Notes under the pieces: model-generated
What the model saw: the letters and a program-made list of their open reading frames with translations, nothing else
Database searches by the model: none
Told to the model about the DNA's origin: nothing
From: Pelagibacterium lentulum
GTDB taxonomy: Bacteria > Pseudomonadota > Alphaproteobacteria > Rhizobiales > Devosiaceae
Assembly (NCBI RefSeq): GCF_003992625.1
Contig: NZ_RZMW01000038.1
Coordinates: 301 to 60,452 of the forward strand
Direction: 5' to 3'
Length of the DNA: 60,152 nt
Program-made: the position numbers and the translations under genes
Shown: piece by piece, positions 45,907 to 54,250 of the stretch
Layout of the letters: the number at the start of each line of letters is the position of its first letter
Numbering within the stretch: the first letter of the stretch is position 1

Positions 45907-46907
45907 GCGCGGTAAGCCATTCTCCCCGCAACATTCCCGACCGGTTGGAAAGCCCGTTCAAATCGGCGCTGAAAAGCTGGGAAATGCTGCTGATTATCGT
46001 CGCGATTGCGATCTTTGTCGCCAACAGCTTCGCCTCGCCCTATTTTCTCAATCCCTGGAGCCTTTCGGACGCGACATTCAATTTCACCGAGAAGGCGATC
46101 ATCGCGCTGGCCATGGCGATGGTGATTATTTCAGGCGAAATCGACCTCTCGGTCGCCTCGATCATCGCGCTGGCCTCAACAGCAATGGGCTTTGCGCTGC
46201 AATTTGGTGTCGATACGCCGACGCTTGTCGCCATCGGGCTGTTGGTGGGCGTTGCCTGCGGCGCGTTTAATGGCATGCTGGTGAGTGGCCTCGGCCTGCC
46301 CTCGATTGTCGTCACCATCGGCACGATGAGTCTTTTCCGCGGCATTGCCTATATCGTTCTGGGTGATCAGGCGTTCCGGGGCTATCCGTCCGATTTCGCC
46401 TTTTTCGGACAGGGCTATGTCTGGTGGGTGATCTCGTTTGAGCTGGTGCTGTTTCTGGCGCTGGCGGTTGTGTTTTACATCATATTGCACCGCACGAGCT
46501 TCGGGCGTTCGGTGTTTGCCATCGGCAATAACCCGGTGGCGGCGCAGTTTTCAGGCATTCGCGTGCGACGCATCAAGTTCATCCTGTTTATCCTGACAGG
46601 GCTGATGTCGGGAGTGGCGGCGGTGCTGCTGACCTCGCGGCTGGGCTCTACCCGCCCCTCAATTGCGTTCGCGTGGGAGCTTGAAGTGGTGACGATGGTG
46701 GTGCTGGGCGGCGTTTCCATTCTCGGCGGCGCGGGCAGCATTTTCGGGGTGGTGATCGCGGCCTTCATCATGGGGCTTGTGACCTTCGGGCTGGGGCTTT
46801 TGAACGTGCCGGGGATCGTGATGTCGATCTTTATCGGGCTGATGCTGATTTCCGTCATCGGGTTGCCGGTGGTTATTCGGCGCGTGCGGGCAAGGATGGC
46901 GGCGTGA
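45903..46907 (+). CDS. rhaQ: Rhamnose ABC transporter permease 2
   Basis: A second 334-residue CUT2-type permease, similar in layout to its neighbour: GISLAVASIIALASTAMGF-like helices (IDLSVASIIALASTAMG), GAFNGMLVSGLGLPSIVVT, and the loop FAIGNNPVAAQFSGIRV. It overlaps rhaP by ATGA and rhaK by GTGA. Two different permeases are usual in the RhaSTPQ system of rhizobia. Its pairing with rhaP and rhaT is inferred from the operon. Confidence 0.92.
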   Translation: MSAVSHSPRNIPDRLESPFKSALKSWEMLLIIVAIAIFVANSFASPYFLNPWSLSDATFNFTEKAIIALAMAMVIISGEIDLSVASIIALASTAMGFALQFGVDTPTLVAIGLLVGVACGAFNGMLVSGLGLPSIVVTIGTMSLFRGIAYIVLGDQAFRGYPSDFAFFGQGYVWWVISFELVLFLALAVVFYIILHRTSFGRSVFAIGNNPVAAQFSGIRVRRIKFILFILTGLMSGVAAVLLTSRLGSTRPSIAFAWELEVVTMVVLGGVSILGGAGSIFGVVIAAFIMGLVTFGLGLLNVPGIVMSIFIGLMLISVIGLPVVIRRVRARMAA

Positions 46908-48268
46908 CGACGTATGTAGGCGTTATCGATATTGGCAAAACCAATGCCAAATGCGCTATTGTGGATATGGACCGGTTGGAGGAAGTGGCGGTTCTGACGA
47001 CGCCAAACCGGGTGCTCGATGGCGCGCCTTACCGCCATTTCGATATTGAAGGTATATGGGCGTTCCTCACTTCGGCGATTGCCAAGCTCAATGTGGAATA
47101 CAGGCTTTCGGCGCTATCGATCACAACGCATGGCGCCTGTGCGGCGCTTGTCGCCGAGGATGGCGCGCTGGCATTGCCGGTGCTCGATTATGAGAGCGAT
47201 GCGCCGGATCGGTTCGCTGCCGATTATGACGCGGCAAGGCCCGATTTTGCAGCAAGCTATTCGCCGCGCCTGCCCGGTGGGCTTAATCTTGGCGCGCAGC
47301 TTTACTATCAGGCGCAGGCCTTTCCGAAAGCCTTTGCTAAGACCAAGTGGATTTTGACCTATCCGCAATATTGGGCATGGCGGCTGACGGACGTGGCGGC
47401 GAGCGAGTTGACCTCCATCGGGTGCCATACGGACCTTTGGGATTTCGGCGCCAATGACTTTTCAGCGCTGGTGAAAGACAATGGCTGGACGGCGCAATTT
47501 CCGCCAATCCGCAAGGCATCCGATGTGCTGGGGCCGGTACGTGAAAATTTGATTGGTGCGCTTGGGCTGGACGCTGGCATTCCGGTTTATTGCGGTATTC
47601 ACGATTCCAACGCTTCGCTGGTGCCGCATATCCTCGGACGAGAAGGCAGCTTCTCGGTGGTTTCGACCGGAACCTGGGTGATTTCCTGCACGCCAAATGG
47701 CGCATTGAAGGGACTTGACCCCGAACGCGACAGCCTTGCCAACATCGATGCGTTCGGACGTCCGGTGCCGTCGGCACGCTTTATGGGCGGACGTGAATTT
47801 TCGTCACTCATTACGCAAAAGAATCCAAGCGCTGATAGCGCGAGCATGGCGCGCGTACTGGATGAAGCGATCATGCTTTTGCCGTCCGTTCAACAGGGAT
47901 CGGGGCCATTCCCAAACAGGAAAGCACGCTGGAGCCAGCCAGCCGATAGCCTGCCACAGGCAGAACTTTATTGCACGGTCTCGTTTTATCTCGCGATGAT
48001 GAGTTCTGTCGCGCTGTCGATGACCGGTGGGTGCGACGACATCGTGGTCGAGGGACCGTTTGCATCGAACCTGCCCTATTGCCGGATGCTGGCTTCGGCG
48101 ACCGGGCGCCCGGTTATCGGCACGAAGGCCGCAACGGGCACCAGCATCGGGGCGGCGCTGCTGACGCGGATCGAGCAGCCGCTAGAGACTATAGAAGGGG
48201 CTTCGCAACGCCATCTGCCGGAACCGGGCATGGCGCTTTATGCAAAGCGTTGGTTAGAGGCGGCTTAG
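46904..48268 (+). CDS. rhaK: L-rhamnulose kinase, FGGY family
   Basis: RhaK phosphorylates L-rhamnulose to rhamnulose 1-phosphate. In R. leguminosarum the kinase is also needed for ABC transport. The 454-residue protein has the FGGY/actin-like phosphate loops (VGVIDIGKTNAKCAI near the start, and STGTWVISC) and a C-terminal GTSIGAALLT. It starts with a GTG overlapping rhaQ. Its stop overlaps the dld stop by 4 bases, convergent. The mutarotase gene (rhaU/rhaM) that often separates rhaQ and rhaK is missing. Confidence 0.9.
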   Translation: MTTYVGVIDIGKTNAKCAIVDMDRLEEVAVLTTPNRVLDGAPYRHFDIEGIWAFLTSAIAKLNVEYRLSALSITTHGACAALVAEDGALALPVLDYESDAPDRFAADYDAARPDFAASYSPRLPGGLNLGAQLYYQAQAFPKAFAKTKWILTYPQYWAWRLTDVAASELTSIGCHTDLWDFGANDFSALVKDNGWTAQFPPIRKASDVLGPVRENLIGALGLDAGIPVYCGIHDSNASLVPHILGREGSFSVVSTGTWVISCTPNGALKGLDPERDSLANIDAFGRPVPSARFMGGREFSSLITQKNPSADSASMARVLDEAIMLLPSVQQGSGPFPNRKARWSQPADSLPQAELYCTVSFYLAMMSSVALSMTGGCDDIVVEGPFASNLPYCRMLASATGRPVIGTKAATGTSIGAALLTRIEQPLETIEGASQRHLPEPGMALYAKRWLEAA

Positions 48269-49956
48269 GCATCTTCTTGCCAATGGCGGCATTTGGAGGT
48301 GTGGCCAATACCAGGGTTGAAGGTGTTTGTCGGGTCGAGGGACTTGTAGAAGGCCGCAAGTTCGGGCTTGGCATGATAGAGGTGCCCAACATTGTGCTCA
48401 GCCGGATATTCGGCACCGCGCGCATCGAGCAGCTTCCACATCTCATGTTCGAGCGCGAGGCAATCCTCGCCCTTTTTGACCAGATATTCCTGATGCAGAA
48501 CGTGGCAGAAGAAATGCCCGCAATAGATCTTGTATTCGATCTTGTCTTCGATTTCCGGTGGCAGCGTTTCAAACCAGTCGACCGTGTTGCGCGGTAGGGC
48601 AATATCGAGCGCCACAATGTCCTCGACCGTTTTAGTGTGCACAGCCCGATAGCGCACAACCGACCCGCCAACGGCAAAACGCAGCATGAAGGCGGCCCTG
48701 CCCTCCTCCTCGCTGCATTCAAAGTAATCGCCATTCTGCGTGGGGAAAGCCTTTGCAAGATATTGCCGCGCTTCTGCGATCCCGGCACCACCCATCTTGA
48801 GCATCAGGTGATGGGTATAGCGGTCGCGATAGGCATTCAGGCGTTTGGGCAGATGTTCGGGAAAAAGCCGTGTCACCCATTGCAGCAGATGATCGGAAAT
48901 ATTGCCCTTGAGGCCGAGCTTTTCCGTGATGCCATCGAACCAGCTTTTGGCGGCGAAGGCTTTGGGAATATGGTCGGTGCCGACATATTTCAAAAAGAGG
49001 AACAAGTCCTTTCCGTAGCGGCGGGCGGCATCGTAGGCGCCTCGATGGATATATTCGCCTGCAATCGGAAGGTTCTCGAAGGTGGAAAGGATATCGCGGC
49101 GGACGCGGCCAAGGTCTTCGGGGTCGTTGCTGCCGATATAGAAAACCGCAGTCTCCTTATCGGCCTCGAACGTATCGAGGCGCAGGGCGAAGACGGCAAG
49201 CTTTCCGGCAGAGCCCGAAGCTTCGTAATGGCGGCGCGGATCGGCATTGAAGCGCGCAGGCGTTGCGGCGGCAATTTCGCGGATGTGGTTGTGATATTCC
49301 CTGTCGGACGCCCATTGGTTGGCGCTCGACGCAATATCTGCGGGCGTATATTGCCCGGAATCCAAGCGGGAAAGGATGGTTTCGGGATCTTCGCCCAATT
49401 CGACGCCGAGGTGATTGACGAGTTTGAGCGAGCCGTCCGCATCACGCTGGGCAAAGAGCGCAAGCTGAGTATAGGCCGGGCCGCGCTGAATAAGCGAGCC
49501 GCCAGAATTGTTGCAGACGCCGCCAGCAACAGACGCGCCGATGCAGGACGAGCCAATCACCGAATGCGGTTCGCGTCCAATGGCGCGCAGGCGCTTTTCG
49601 AGCTTATCGAGCGTAGCACCGGGCAAGGCGATCACCTGCCTGCCCTCCTCGATCAGATCGATACGATCCATGCGCATGGTGTTGACGATAACGATGGGCC
49701 GGTCATAGCCGTCGCCGAAGGGTGTGGAGCCACCCGTCAAACCGGTATTTGCCGCCTGCAGAATCACAATAACATCGGCAGCGACGCAGGCCTTGAGCAC
49801 CTGCCACTGCTCGACCAGGGTGCCGGGACGCACGACGGCCAGAACTTCGCCATCGCCATAGCGATAACCCTTGCGATATTGGCGCGTCGCACGGTCGCCA
49901 ACCAGCACATGCCGACGCCCGGCAATGGTGCGGAAACTATCGATCAATTCTTGCAT
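48265..49956 (-). CDS. dld: Quinone-dependent D-lactate dehydrogenase
   Basis: A 563-residue membrane-associated FAD enzyme that oxidises D-lactate to pyruvate with the respiratory chain. The FAD-binding (PCMH) domain shows VVRPGTLVEQWQVLKACVAA, LQAANTGLTGGSTP and SVIGSSCIGASVAGGVCNNSGG; the C-terminal part (about 270-550) is the Dld membrane-binding and cap domain. It lies convergent to the rha genes. Rhamnose yields L-lactaldehyde and hence L-lactate, so a direct link to this D-specific enzyme is not obvious. The family call is strong. Confidence 0.92.
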   Translation of the reverse strand: MQELIDSFRTIAGRRHVLVGDRATRQYRKGYRYGDGEVLAVVRPGTLVEQWQVLKACVAADVIVILQAANTGLTGGSTPFGDGYDRPIVIVNTMRMDRIDLIEEGRQVIALPGATLDKLEKRLRAIGREPHSVIGSSCIGASVAGGVCNNSGGSLIQRGPAYTQLALFAQRDADGSLKLVNHLGVELGEDPETILSRLDSGQYTPADIASSANQWASDREYHNHIREIAAATPARFNADPRRHYEASGSAGKLAVFALRLDTFEADKETAVFYIGSNDPEDLGRVRRDILSTFENLPIAGEYIHRGAYDAARRYGKDLFLFLKYVGTDHIPKAFAAKSWFDGITEKLGLKGNISDHLLQWVTRLFPEHLPKRLNAYRDRYTHHLMLKMGGAGIAEARQYLAKAFPTQNGDYFECSEEEGRAAFMLRFAVGGSVVRYRAVHTKTVEDIVALDIALPRNTVDWFETLPPEIEDKIEYKIYCGHFFCHVLHQEYLVKKGEDCLALEHEMWKLLDARGAEYPAEHNVGHLYHAKPELAAFYKSLDPTNTFNPGIGHTSKCRHWQEDA

Positions 49957-50296
49957 GAAATCGTGGAACCCGGCTCGTTTCGGCGCTGGACATTCAGCGG
50001 ATCAGATGAAGGCAATAACACCCTCCAAAGAGATGTTTGCCCCCATAACCGGGCGCGGTCAATGGGTGGGCGGCAGGCCGTTGCTGTTCACCAGGTAGCG
50101 GCAGGAATCGTTTTTGTCACATGTGACGACATGGTTTGCGCTAATTGTGTCTATCTGCACTTTTCCGTATTTTACTCAATAATTACAGCATGTTAGATTG
50201 TTATTGAATTGTCATTCAACGGACATAAAACTGTTTTGCACCCCTCATAGGTTGCTTCAACACCCCACGCTGGAACAGCGGCTGACGGAGAATTGT
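49957..50296. other. AT-rich regulatory region between dld and phoB
   Basis: 340 bases contain the dld and phoB promoters and, near 50209-50237, a Pho-box-like array. Other AT-rich stretches (TTTTACTCAATAATTACAGC) suggest a promoter. No additional gene is seen. Confidence 0.5.
50209..50237 (+). promoter_or_regulatory. Pho-box-like repeat before the phoB-like gene
   Basis: Three 7-base units with 4-base AT-leaning spacers, an 11-base period as in Pho boxes: TTGTCAT-TCAA-CGGACAT-AAAA-CTGTTTT. The first unit matches the CTGTCAT consensus well, the others in part. It ends 59 bases before the phoB ATG. It suggests autoregulation; binding is untested. Confidence 0.5.
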
Positions 50297-51004
50297 ATGC
50301 TGCCTCATATTCTAGTCGTTGAAGACGAAGCCGATATTTCCCTGCTCCTGCGGTACAATTTTGAAGCTGAGGGATTTTCGGTCTCTAGCGCGGAAAGCGG
50401 AGACGAAGCCGACCTGCAGATTCGTGAAGCCAAGCCCGATGTGATCGTGCTCGACTGGATGCTGCCGGGAGCATCGGGGATCGAATTGTGCCGTCGCTGG
50501 CGTCTGCGCGAGGAAACGGCGCGCGTGCCGATCATCATGCTGACCGCGCGCGGCGAGGAAGAAGAGCGCGTACGCGGTCTAGCCATCGGTGCCGACGACT
50601 ACATGACCAAGCCCTTTTCGATGCCCGAGTTGATCGCGCGGGTTAAAGCCCTGCTGCGCCGCTCCAGTCCGCATCTGATCGCTGCGGTTCTGAGCGCTGG
50701 CGAACTGGAACTGGACCGCTCAACCCATCGTGTGCGCCGGAACGGCAACGAACTGCATCTGGGGCCAACGGAATACCGGCTGCTGGAGTTTCTGATGCGC
50801 AATCCAGGCCGGGTTTATACGCGCGAGCAATTGCTCGACGGGGTATGGGGCGCGGATGTTTATGTCGACGAGCGCACGGTGGATGTCCATATCGGGCGGC
50901 TACGAAAGGCAATAAACAAAGGCCGGGCTAAAGATCCGATCCGCACCGTTCGCGGCGCGGGATATTCTTTCGATGAGAACTTCGGCTCCGGCGCCAGGCG
51001 TTAG
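50297..51004 (+). CDS. phoB: PhoB-like response regulator (OmpR family)
   Basis: A 235-residue two-component regulator. The receiver domain has acidic pocket EDE (9-11), phosphorylation Asp53 in VLDWMLPG, and Lys105 in DYMTKPF. The OmpR/PhoB winged helix follows, with LGPTEYRLLEFLMRNPGRVYTREQLLDGVWG and VDVHIGRLRKAIN as in PhoB proteins. Start ATG follows GGAG. No phoR, pst or phoU gene is nearby, so it is an orphan here; its partner kinase must be elsewhere. Pho-type autoregulation is suggested by the leader repeats. Confidence 0.82.
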   Translation: MLPHILVVEDEADISLLLRYNFEAEGFSVSSAESGDEADLQIREAKPDVIVLDWMLPGASGIELCRRWRLREETARVPIIMLTARGEEEERVRGLAIGADDYMTKPFSMPELIARVKALLRRSSPHLIAAVLSAGELELDRSTHRVRRNGNELHLGPTEYRLLEFLMRNPGRVYTREQLLDGVWGADVYVDERTVDVHIGRLRKAINKGRAKDPIRTVRGAGYSFDENFGSGARR

Positions 51005-51014
51005 AAAAATGGCG

Positions 51015-51034
51015 GGGCGGCATTAAAGCCGCCC
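51015..51034 (-). terminator. Terminator between phoB and the ThuA-like gene
   Basis: GGGCGGC and GCCGCCC form a perfect 7-base stem with an ATTAAA loop. On the minus strand it is followed by CCGCCATTTTTCTAA, a good T-tract, and lies just past the ThuA-like stop. It should end that operon and perhaps also phoB from the other side. Confidence 0.75.
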
Positions 51035-51044
51035 GGAACTCCGC

Positions 51045-51692
51045 TTATTCGGCGCGGGCGGCCCAGTTGAGGCCACGACGCAGGATAGTTTTCATCTGCG
51101 GCACTTCAAATTCGCTGGCCACATGGCCTAACGAAGAGAAGAAGACCCTGCCCTGCCCGTAGCGGCGCTTCCAGACGACAGGCATGACAACGCCATCGAT
51201 CCAATCGGCATGTTCGCCGGTGAATGTCGTGGTGGCCAACACCTCGTTGGATGGGTCAACGTGCATGTAATATTGCTCGGAGCGATAGGGAAAGCGTTCG
51301 ATGCCCTCCATCACCGGGTCGTCGGGCCGGGTTACATCGACATGGTAATCGATGATGTCGCCCGGATGAGCGACCCACTGGCCGCCGCACATGAACTGGT
51401 ATTCGGGAACCTCGCGGAACGCATCGCACATGCCGCCATGAAAGCCGCCGAGGCCAACGCCGGACTTGATGGCGCTGGTGAGGTTGTTGACCTCTTCCTT
51501 TTCGATTTTCGACATCGAGGCGATAGGCACGACGAGGTGCATGTCCTTGATGCCGGGATCGGCAAAGGCTTCGGTGGTGTCGTGGACATAGACCTTGAAG
51601 CCTTCCTCCTCGAGCATATCGCGCACGACCTGGGCGCATTTTTCCGGCTCATGGCCACTCCATCCGCCCCAGACGACCAGTGCTTCACGCAT
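51045..51692 (-). CDS. ThuA-like domain protein
   Basis: A 215-residue protein of the ThuA-like (class I glutamine amidotransferase-like) fold. It begins MREALVVWGGWSGHEPEKCA and has GVGLGGFHGGMCDAFRE and VFFSSLGHVASEFEVP. Related proteins are found in sugar utilisation loci, first in trehalose use in Sinorhizobium, but this one differs from that ThuA in length and sequence, so I do not name it thuA. The ATG has AGGAG 8 bases upstream. It follows the Gfo/Idh/MocA gene by 22 bases. Activity is unknown. Confidence 0.8.
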   Translation of the reverse strand: MREALVVWGGWSGHEPEKCAQVVRDMLEEEGFKVYVHDTTEAFADPGIKDMHLVVPIASMSKIEKEEVNNLTSAIKSGVGLGGFHGGMCDAFREVPEYQFMCGGQWVAHPGDIIDYHVDVTRPDDPVMEGIERFPYRSEQYYMHVDPSNEVLATTTFTGEHADWIDGVVMPVVWKRRYGQGRVFFSSLGHVASEFEVPQMKTILRRGLNWAARAE

Positions 51693-51714
51693 GAAATATT
51701 CTCCTCTAACAGTT

Positions 51715-52821
51715 TTAGGCCAGAACGCCGTTTTCAATGTTGTCCTTGAGCGGGGCTGGCCGTGCGGGCTGTGTGGTTATCGCAATGGCCGAACCCGATT
51801 TGGCCGAGCGCTCGATTGTTTCCATCACTTCGAGCGCATGCAGCGCCAGTTCGGCGCTTGCCCTATGCGGACGGCCCGTGCGGATGGCATGGGCCATATC
51901 GGCAAGTCCGATAGACCGGAAATTGCCATCCCAGTAGGGCATTTCGATGGAGTGGCTCTGCCAGTCCTCGCCTGTCTGGCGACTCTCTATCTCGCCGCCG
52001 AAGTGATTGGGATCGGGAACCAGCAGGCTCCCCTTGGTGCCGTAAAGTTCGAGCGGGGTGTGCTTGTGGCCTGCAACGTCAAAGCTCATGGTGATCTGAA
52101 CGATGGCGCCATTGGCAAATTCGAGCATGCCGGCAATGTGGGTGGGCACCTCGACATCGATCATCTGGCCCTTCAATGGCTCGCTGCCGATGGGTCGCGA
52201 TTTGCGCAGCATGGAAGCCATGCCGCTGACGCGCGTGACCGGGCCAAAGAGATTGACAAGATCGGTGATGTAATAGGGGCCCATATCGAGCATGGGCCCG
52301 CCGCCAGCCTGATAGTAGAAGGCCGGGTTGGGATGCCAGCGCTCATGGCCTGGGCACATGAAATATGCCGAACCGCCAACGGGTTCGCCGATGATGCCGG
52401 AATCGACGAGATTGCGGCAGGTCTGGTGCGCGCCGCCGAGGAAAGTGTCCGGAGCACAGCCGACGAGAAGGCCGGTTTCCTTTCCCTTTGCAACAAGGCG
52501 CTGGCCGTCCTCAAAGGTTACGGCCAACGGCTTTTCCGAATAGACGTGCTTGCCGGCCTGAAGGGCATCGAGGCCAACCGGTACGTGCGCCTGCGGGATC
52601 GTGAGGTTGAGGACCAGTTCGATCGCGGGATCGGCCAGCAGCGCGTCGACCTCGACGGCATTGGTGCCGAACTCGGACGCCTTGGCGCGTGCTGCTTCCA
52701 TATTGAGGTCGGCAACGGCCACGATGTCGAGAATTGGAAAATTGGCGGCAGCCTTGAGGTAGGCCGCCGAAATGTTTCCGCACCCTATGATTCCGACTCC
52801 GACCGGTCTGCTATCGACCAT
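51715..52821 (-). CDS. Gfo/Idh/MocA-family oxidoreductase
   Basis: A 368-residue NAD(P)-dependent sugar oxidoreductase. The N-terminal Rossmann domain has GIIGCGNISAAYLKAA and VAVADLNME, then the family EKP motif in SEKPLAVTFEDGQ (about 96-108, with the catalytic-type Lys). The C-terminal domain forms the substrate pocket (GGAHQTCRNLVDSG, GGGPMLDMGPYY). The ATG of MVDSRPVGV lies within the end of the ROK gene (11-base overlap) after AAGGAGAG. Related enzymes oxidise or epimerise sugars or inositols; the substrate here is unknown. Confidence 0.9.
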   Translation of the reverse strand: MVDSRPVGVGIIGCGNISAAYLKAAANFPILDIVAVADLNMEAARAKASEFGTNAVEVDALLADPAIELVLNLTIPQAHVPVGLDALQAGKHVYSEKPLAVTFEDGQRLVAKGKETGLLVGCAPDTFLGGAHQTCRNLVDSGIIGEPVGGSAYFMCPGHERWHPNPAFYYQAGGGPMLDMGPYYITDLVNLFGPVTRVSGMASMLRKSRPIGSEPLKGQMIDVEVPTHIAGMLEFANGAIVQITMSFDVAGHKHTPLELYGTKGSLLVPDPNHFGGEIESRQTGEDWQSHSIEMPYWDGNFRSIGLADMAHAIRTGRPHRASAELALHALEVMETIERSAKSGSAIAITTQPARPAPLKDNIENGVLA

Positions 52822-54052
52822 GATTCTCTCCTTGAATTCCGTTTTTATAGGCATGTCGCGCTGGCCCGGTCGTACTCCAAGGCGCGCCATAAAGCTCGCG
52901 GAGCGCCAATGCAGCCGCGCCGCGTGCCCATGCAGCATCGCCCGGCATGCTGACGACGATTTCCGAAACACCGGCCAGAGGCTCGGGTGTTGCATCGGCC
53001 AATGTCGCGATCAGATCGTTGAGCAAATGGTCACCAAGTGCGAGCGAGGATCCAACGAGAAATATCCGCGGCGGCGCCAGCATCGTTACGATGTTTGCAA
53101 GCGCCAGCCCCAACGATTTTCCCGCGCGGGTGGCGCTGAGAATGAGTCCTTCGTCGCCGCCTTCGATCCGTTTGACGATCTCCTGGGCGGCCTCCCCACT
53201 GCGTGCGCTTTCGCGCAGGGATTCAACGTCCTCGCTGCCGGCAATGATCGCCTCCTGCTCGGCAATCGTGGCCAAGCGTACTGGAGCAGCGCGGTCCGGT
53301 CCGCTGACAATAAGATCGCCAAGGTTGGGCGAAAGGCCGAGAGCTCCCCGGAAAAGCTGCCCCTCGTGCATGACGGCCAGCCCGATGCTATTTTCTAAGG
53401 ATACCAAAACAAAGTCTTCAAGCGCACGCGCCTCGCCAAACCAGTATTCCGCCTGCGCGACGGCATTGGCGTCACTTTCAACGATTGTCGGGATACCCAA
53501 GCGCGCGACCATGGCCTCGGCAAGCTGGGCGTCAGGCTCAGCGATCAGGGCGCTGGCGCGCACACAGCCGGTGCCATATTCCACCACGCCGGGCAACGCC
53601 ACCGAAAGGCTCGTAATCGCCTCAATGGTCAAACCGGCCTTGGTGACACAACTCCTGACCCCATCTTCTATGAGATAAGACAAGACAATCAGCGGTTCAC
53701 GGTCCAGACGCACGGGAAGCCCCAACTCGCTGAGAACATCGCCCTGAAAATCGGTCACGACAAGGTGCATGCGATAGGGCGAAATCTTGACGCCAACGAT
53801 ACAGGCAGCATCGGGATTTAACGTAAGCATGACACGCGGGCGCCCCCGCCCGCCATTGCGAAGGTCGCCAATATGCTGCGGGGCAACAAGGCCATCGTCG
53901 ATGAGCGAAGCGGTGATTGCCGAAACCGTGGTAGCCGACAATTCTGTACGCTCACAGATTTCCACGCGCGCAATTGGCCCGTGCCGGCGGATGGTATCGA
54001 GCACATGAAAGCGATTTATCGCCCGCATCAATTCTGGATCTGCTGTCTTCAT
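52811..54052 (-). CDS. ROK-family transcriptional repressor
   Basis: A 413-residue ROK regulator: N-terminal winged helix (MRAINRFHVLDTIRRHGPIA, then TELSATTVSAITASLIDDGL) and a C-terminal sugar-kinase-like domain (VALPGVVEYGTGCV, DANAVAQAEYWFGEA). The usual zinc motif CxCGxxGC after RGALGLSPNLGD is absent, as in regulator-type ROK proteins without kinase activity. It is divergent from the CUT1 transporter operon and upstream of the oxidoreductase gene, so it probably represses both in the absence of the sugar. Confidence 0.9.
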   Translation of the reverse strand: MKTADPELMRAINRFHVLDTIRRHGPIARVEICERTELSATTVSAITASLIDDGLVAPQHIGDLRNGGRGRPRVMLTLNPDAACIVGVKISPYRMHLVVTDFQGDVLSELGLPVRLDREPLIVLSYLIEDGVRSCVTKAGLTIEAITSLSVALPGVVEYGTGCVRASALIAEPDAQLAEAMVARLGIPTIVESDANAVAQAEYWFGEARALEDFVLVSLENSIGLAVMHEGQLFRGALGLSPNLGDLIVSGPDRAAPVRLATIAEQEAIIAGSEDVESLRESARSGEAAQEIVKRIEGGDEGLILSATRAGKSLGLALANIVTMLAPPRIFLVGSSLALGDHLLNDLIATLADATPEPLAGVSEIVVSMPGDAAWARGAAALALRELYGAPWSTTGPARHAYKNGIQGENHGR

Positions 54053-54173
54053 CTCCCCGCACTACACACTTATTTTTATACCGATCACGGATTAATTTCT
54101 TGTCTTTTCTAGGCAGGCACCTCTTGAAACGCAACGGAAAACTTGGATTTCCAACGATTTTCACCAAGCCCGC

Positions 54174-54203
54174 TTGACAATTGGCCGCCTTGTGACGTTA
54201 TTT
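54174..54203 (+). promoter_or_regulatory. Likely sigma-70 promoter of the CUT1 operon
   Basis: TTGACA (54174-54179) is a perfect -35 box; 17-18 bases on lies TTATTT (54198-54203), a weak -10. The adjacent AT-rich TTATCCGCAATAAAAAATAA could include the ROK operator. Transcription would reach the binding-protein ATG after about 45-50 bases. Confidence 0.5.
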
Positions 54204-54250
54204 TATCCGCAATAAAAAATAATTAATTGTCATGAAGAGGAGGAGAAATC

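Noticed and set aside
48637-50196. 519-codon open frame opposite dld
   Set aside because: It mirrors the coding frame of a well-supported enzyme, has no family motifs, and arises from GC-biased codon use.
51595-52953. 452-codon open frame opposite the Gfo/Idh/MocA gene
   Set aside because: Antisense shadow of a gene with clear Rossmann and EKP motifs.
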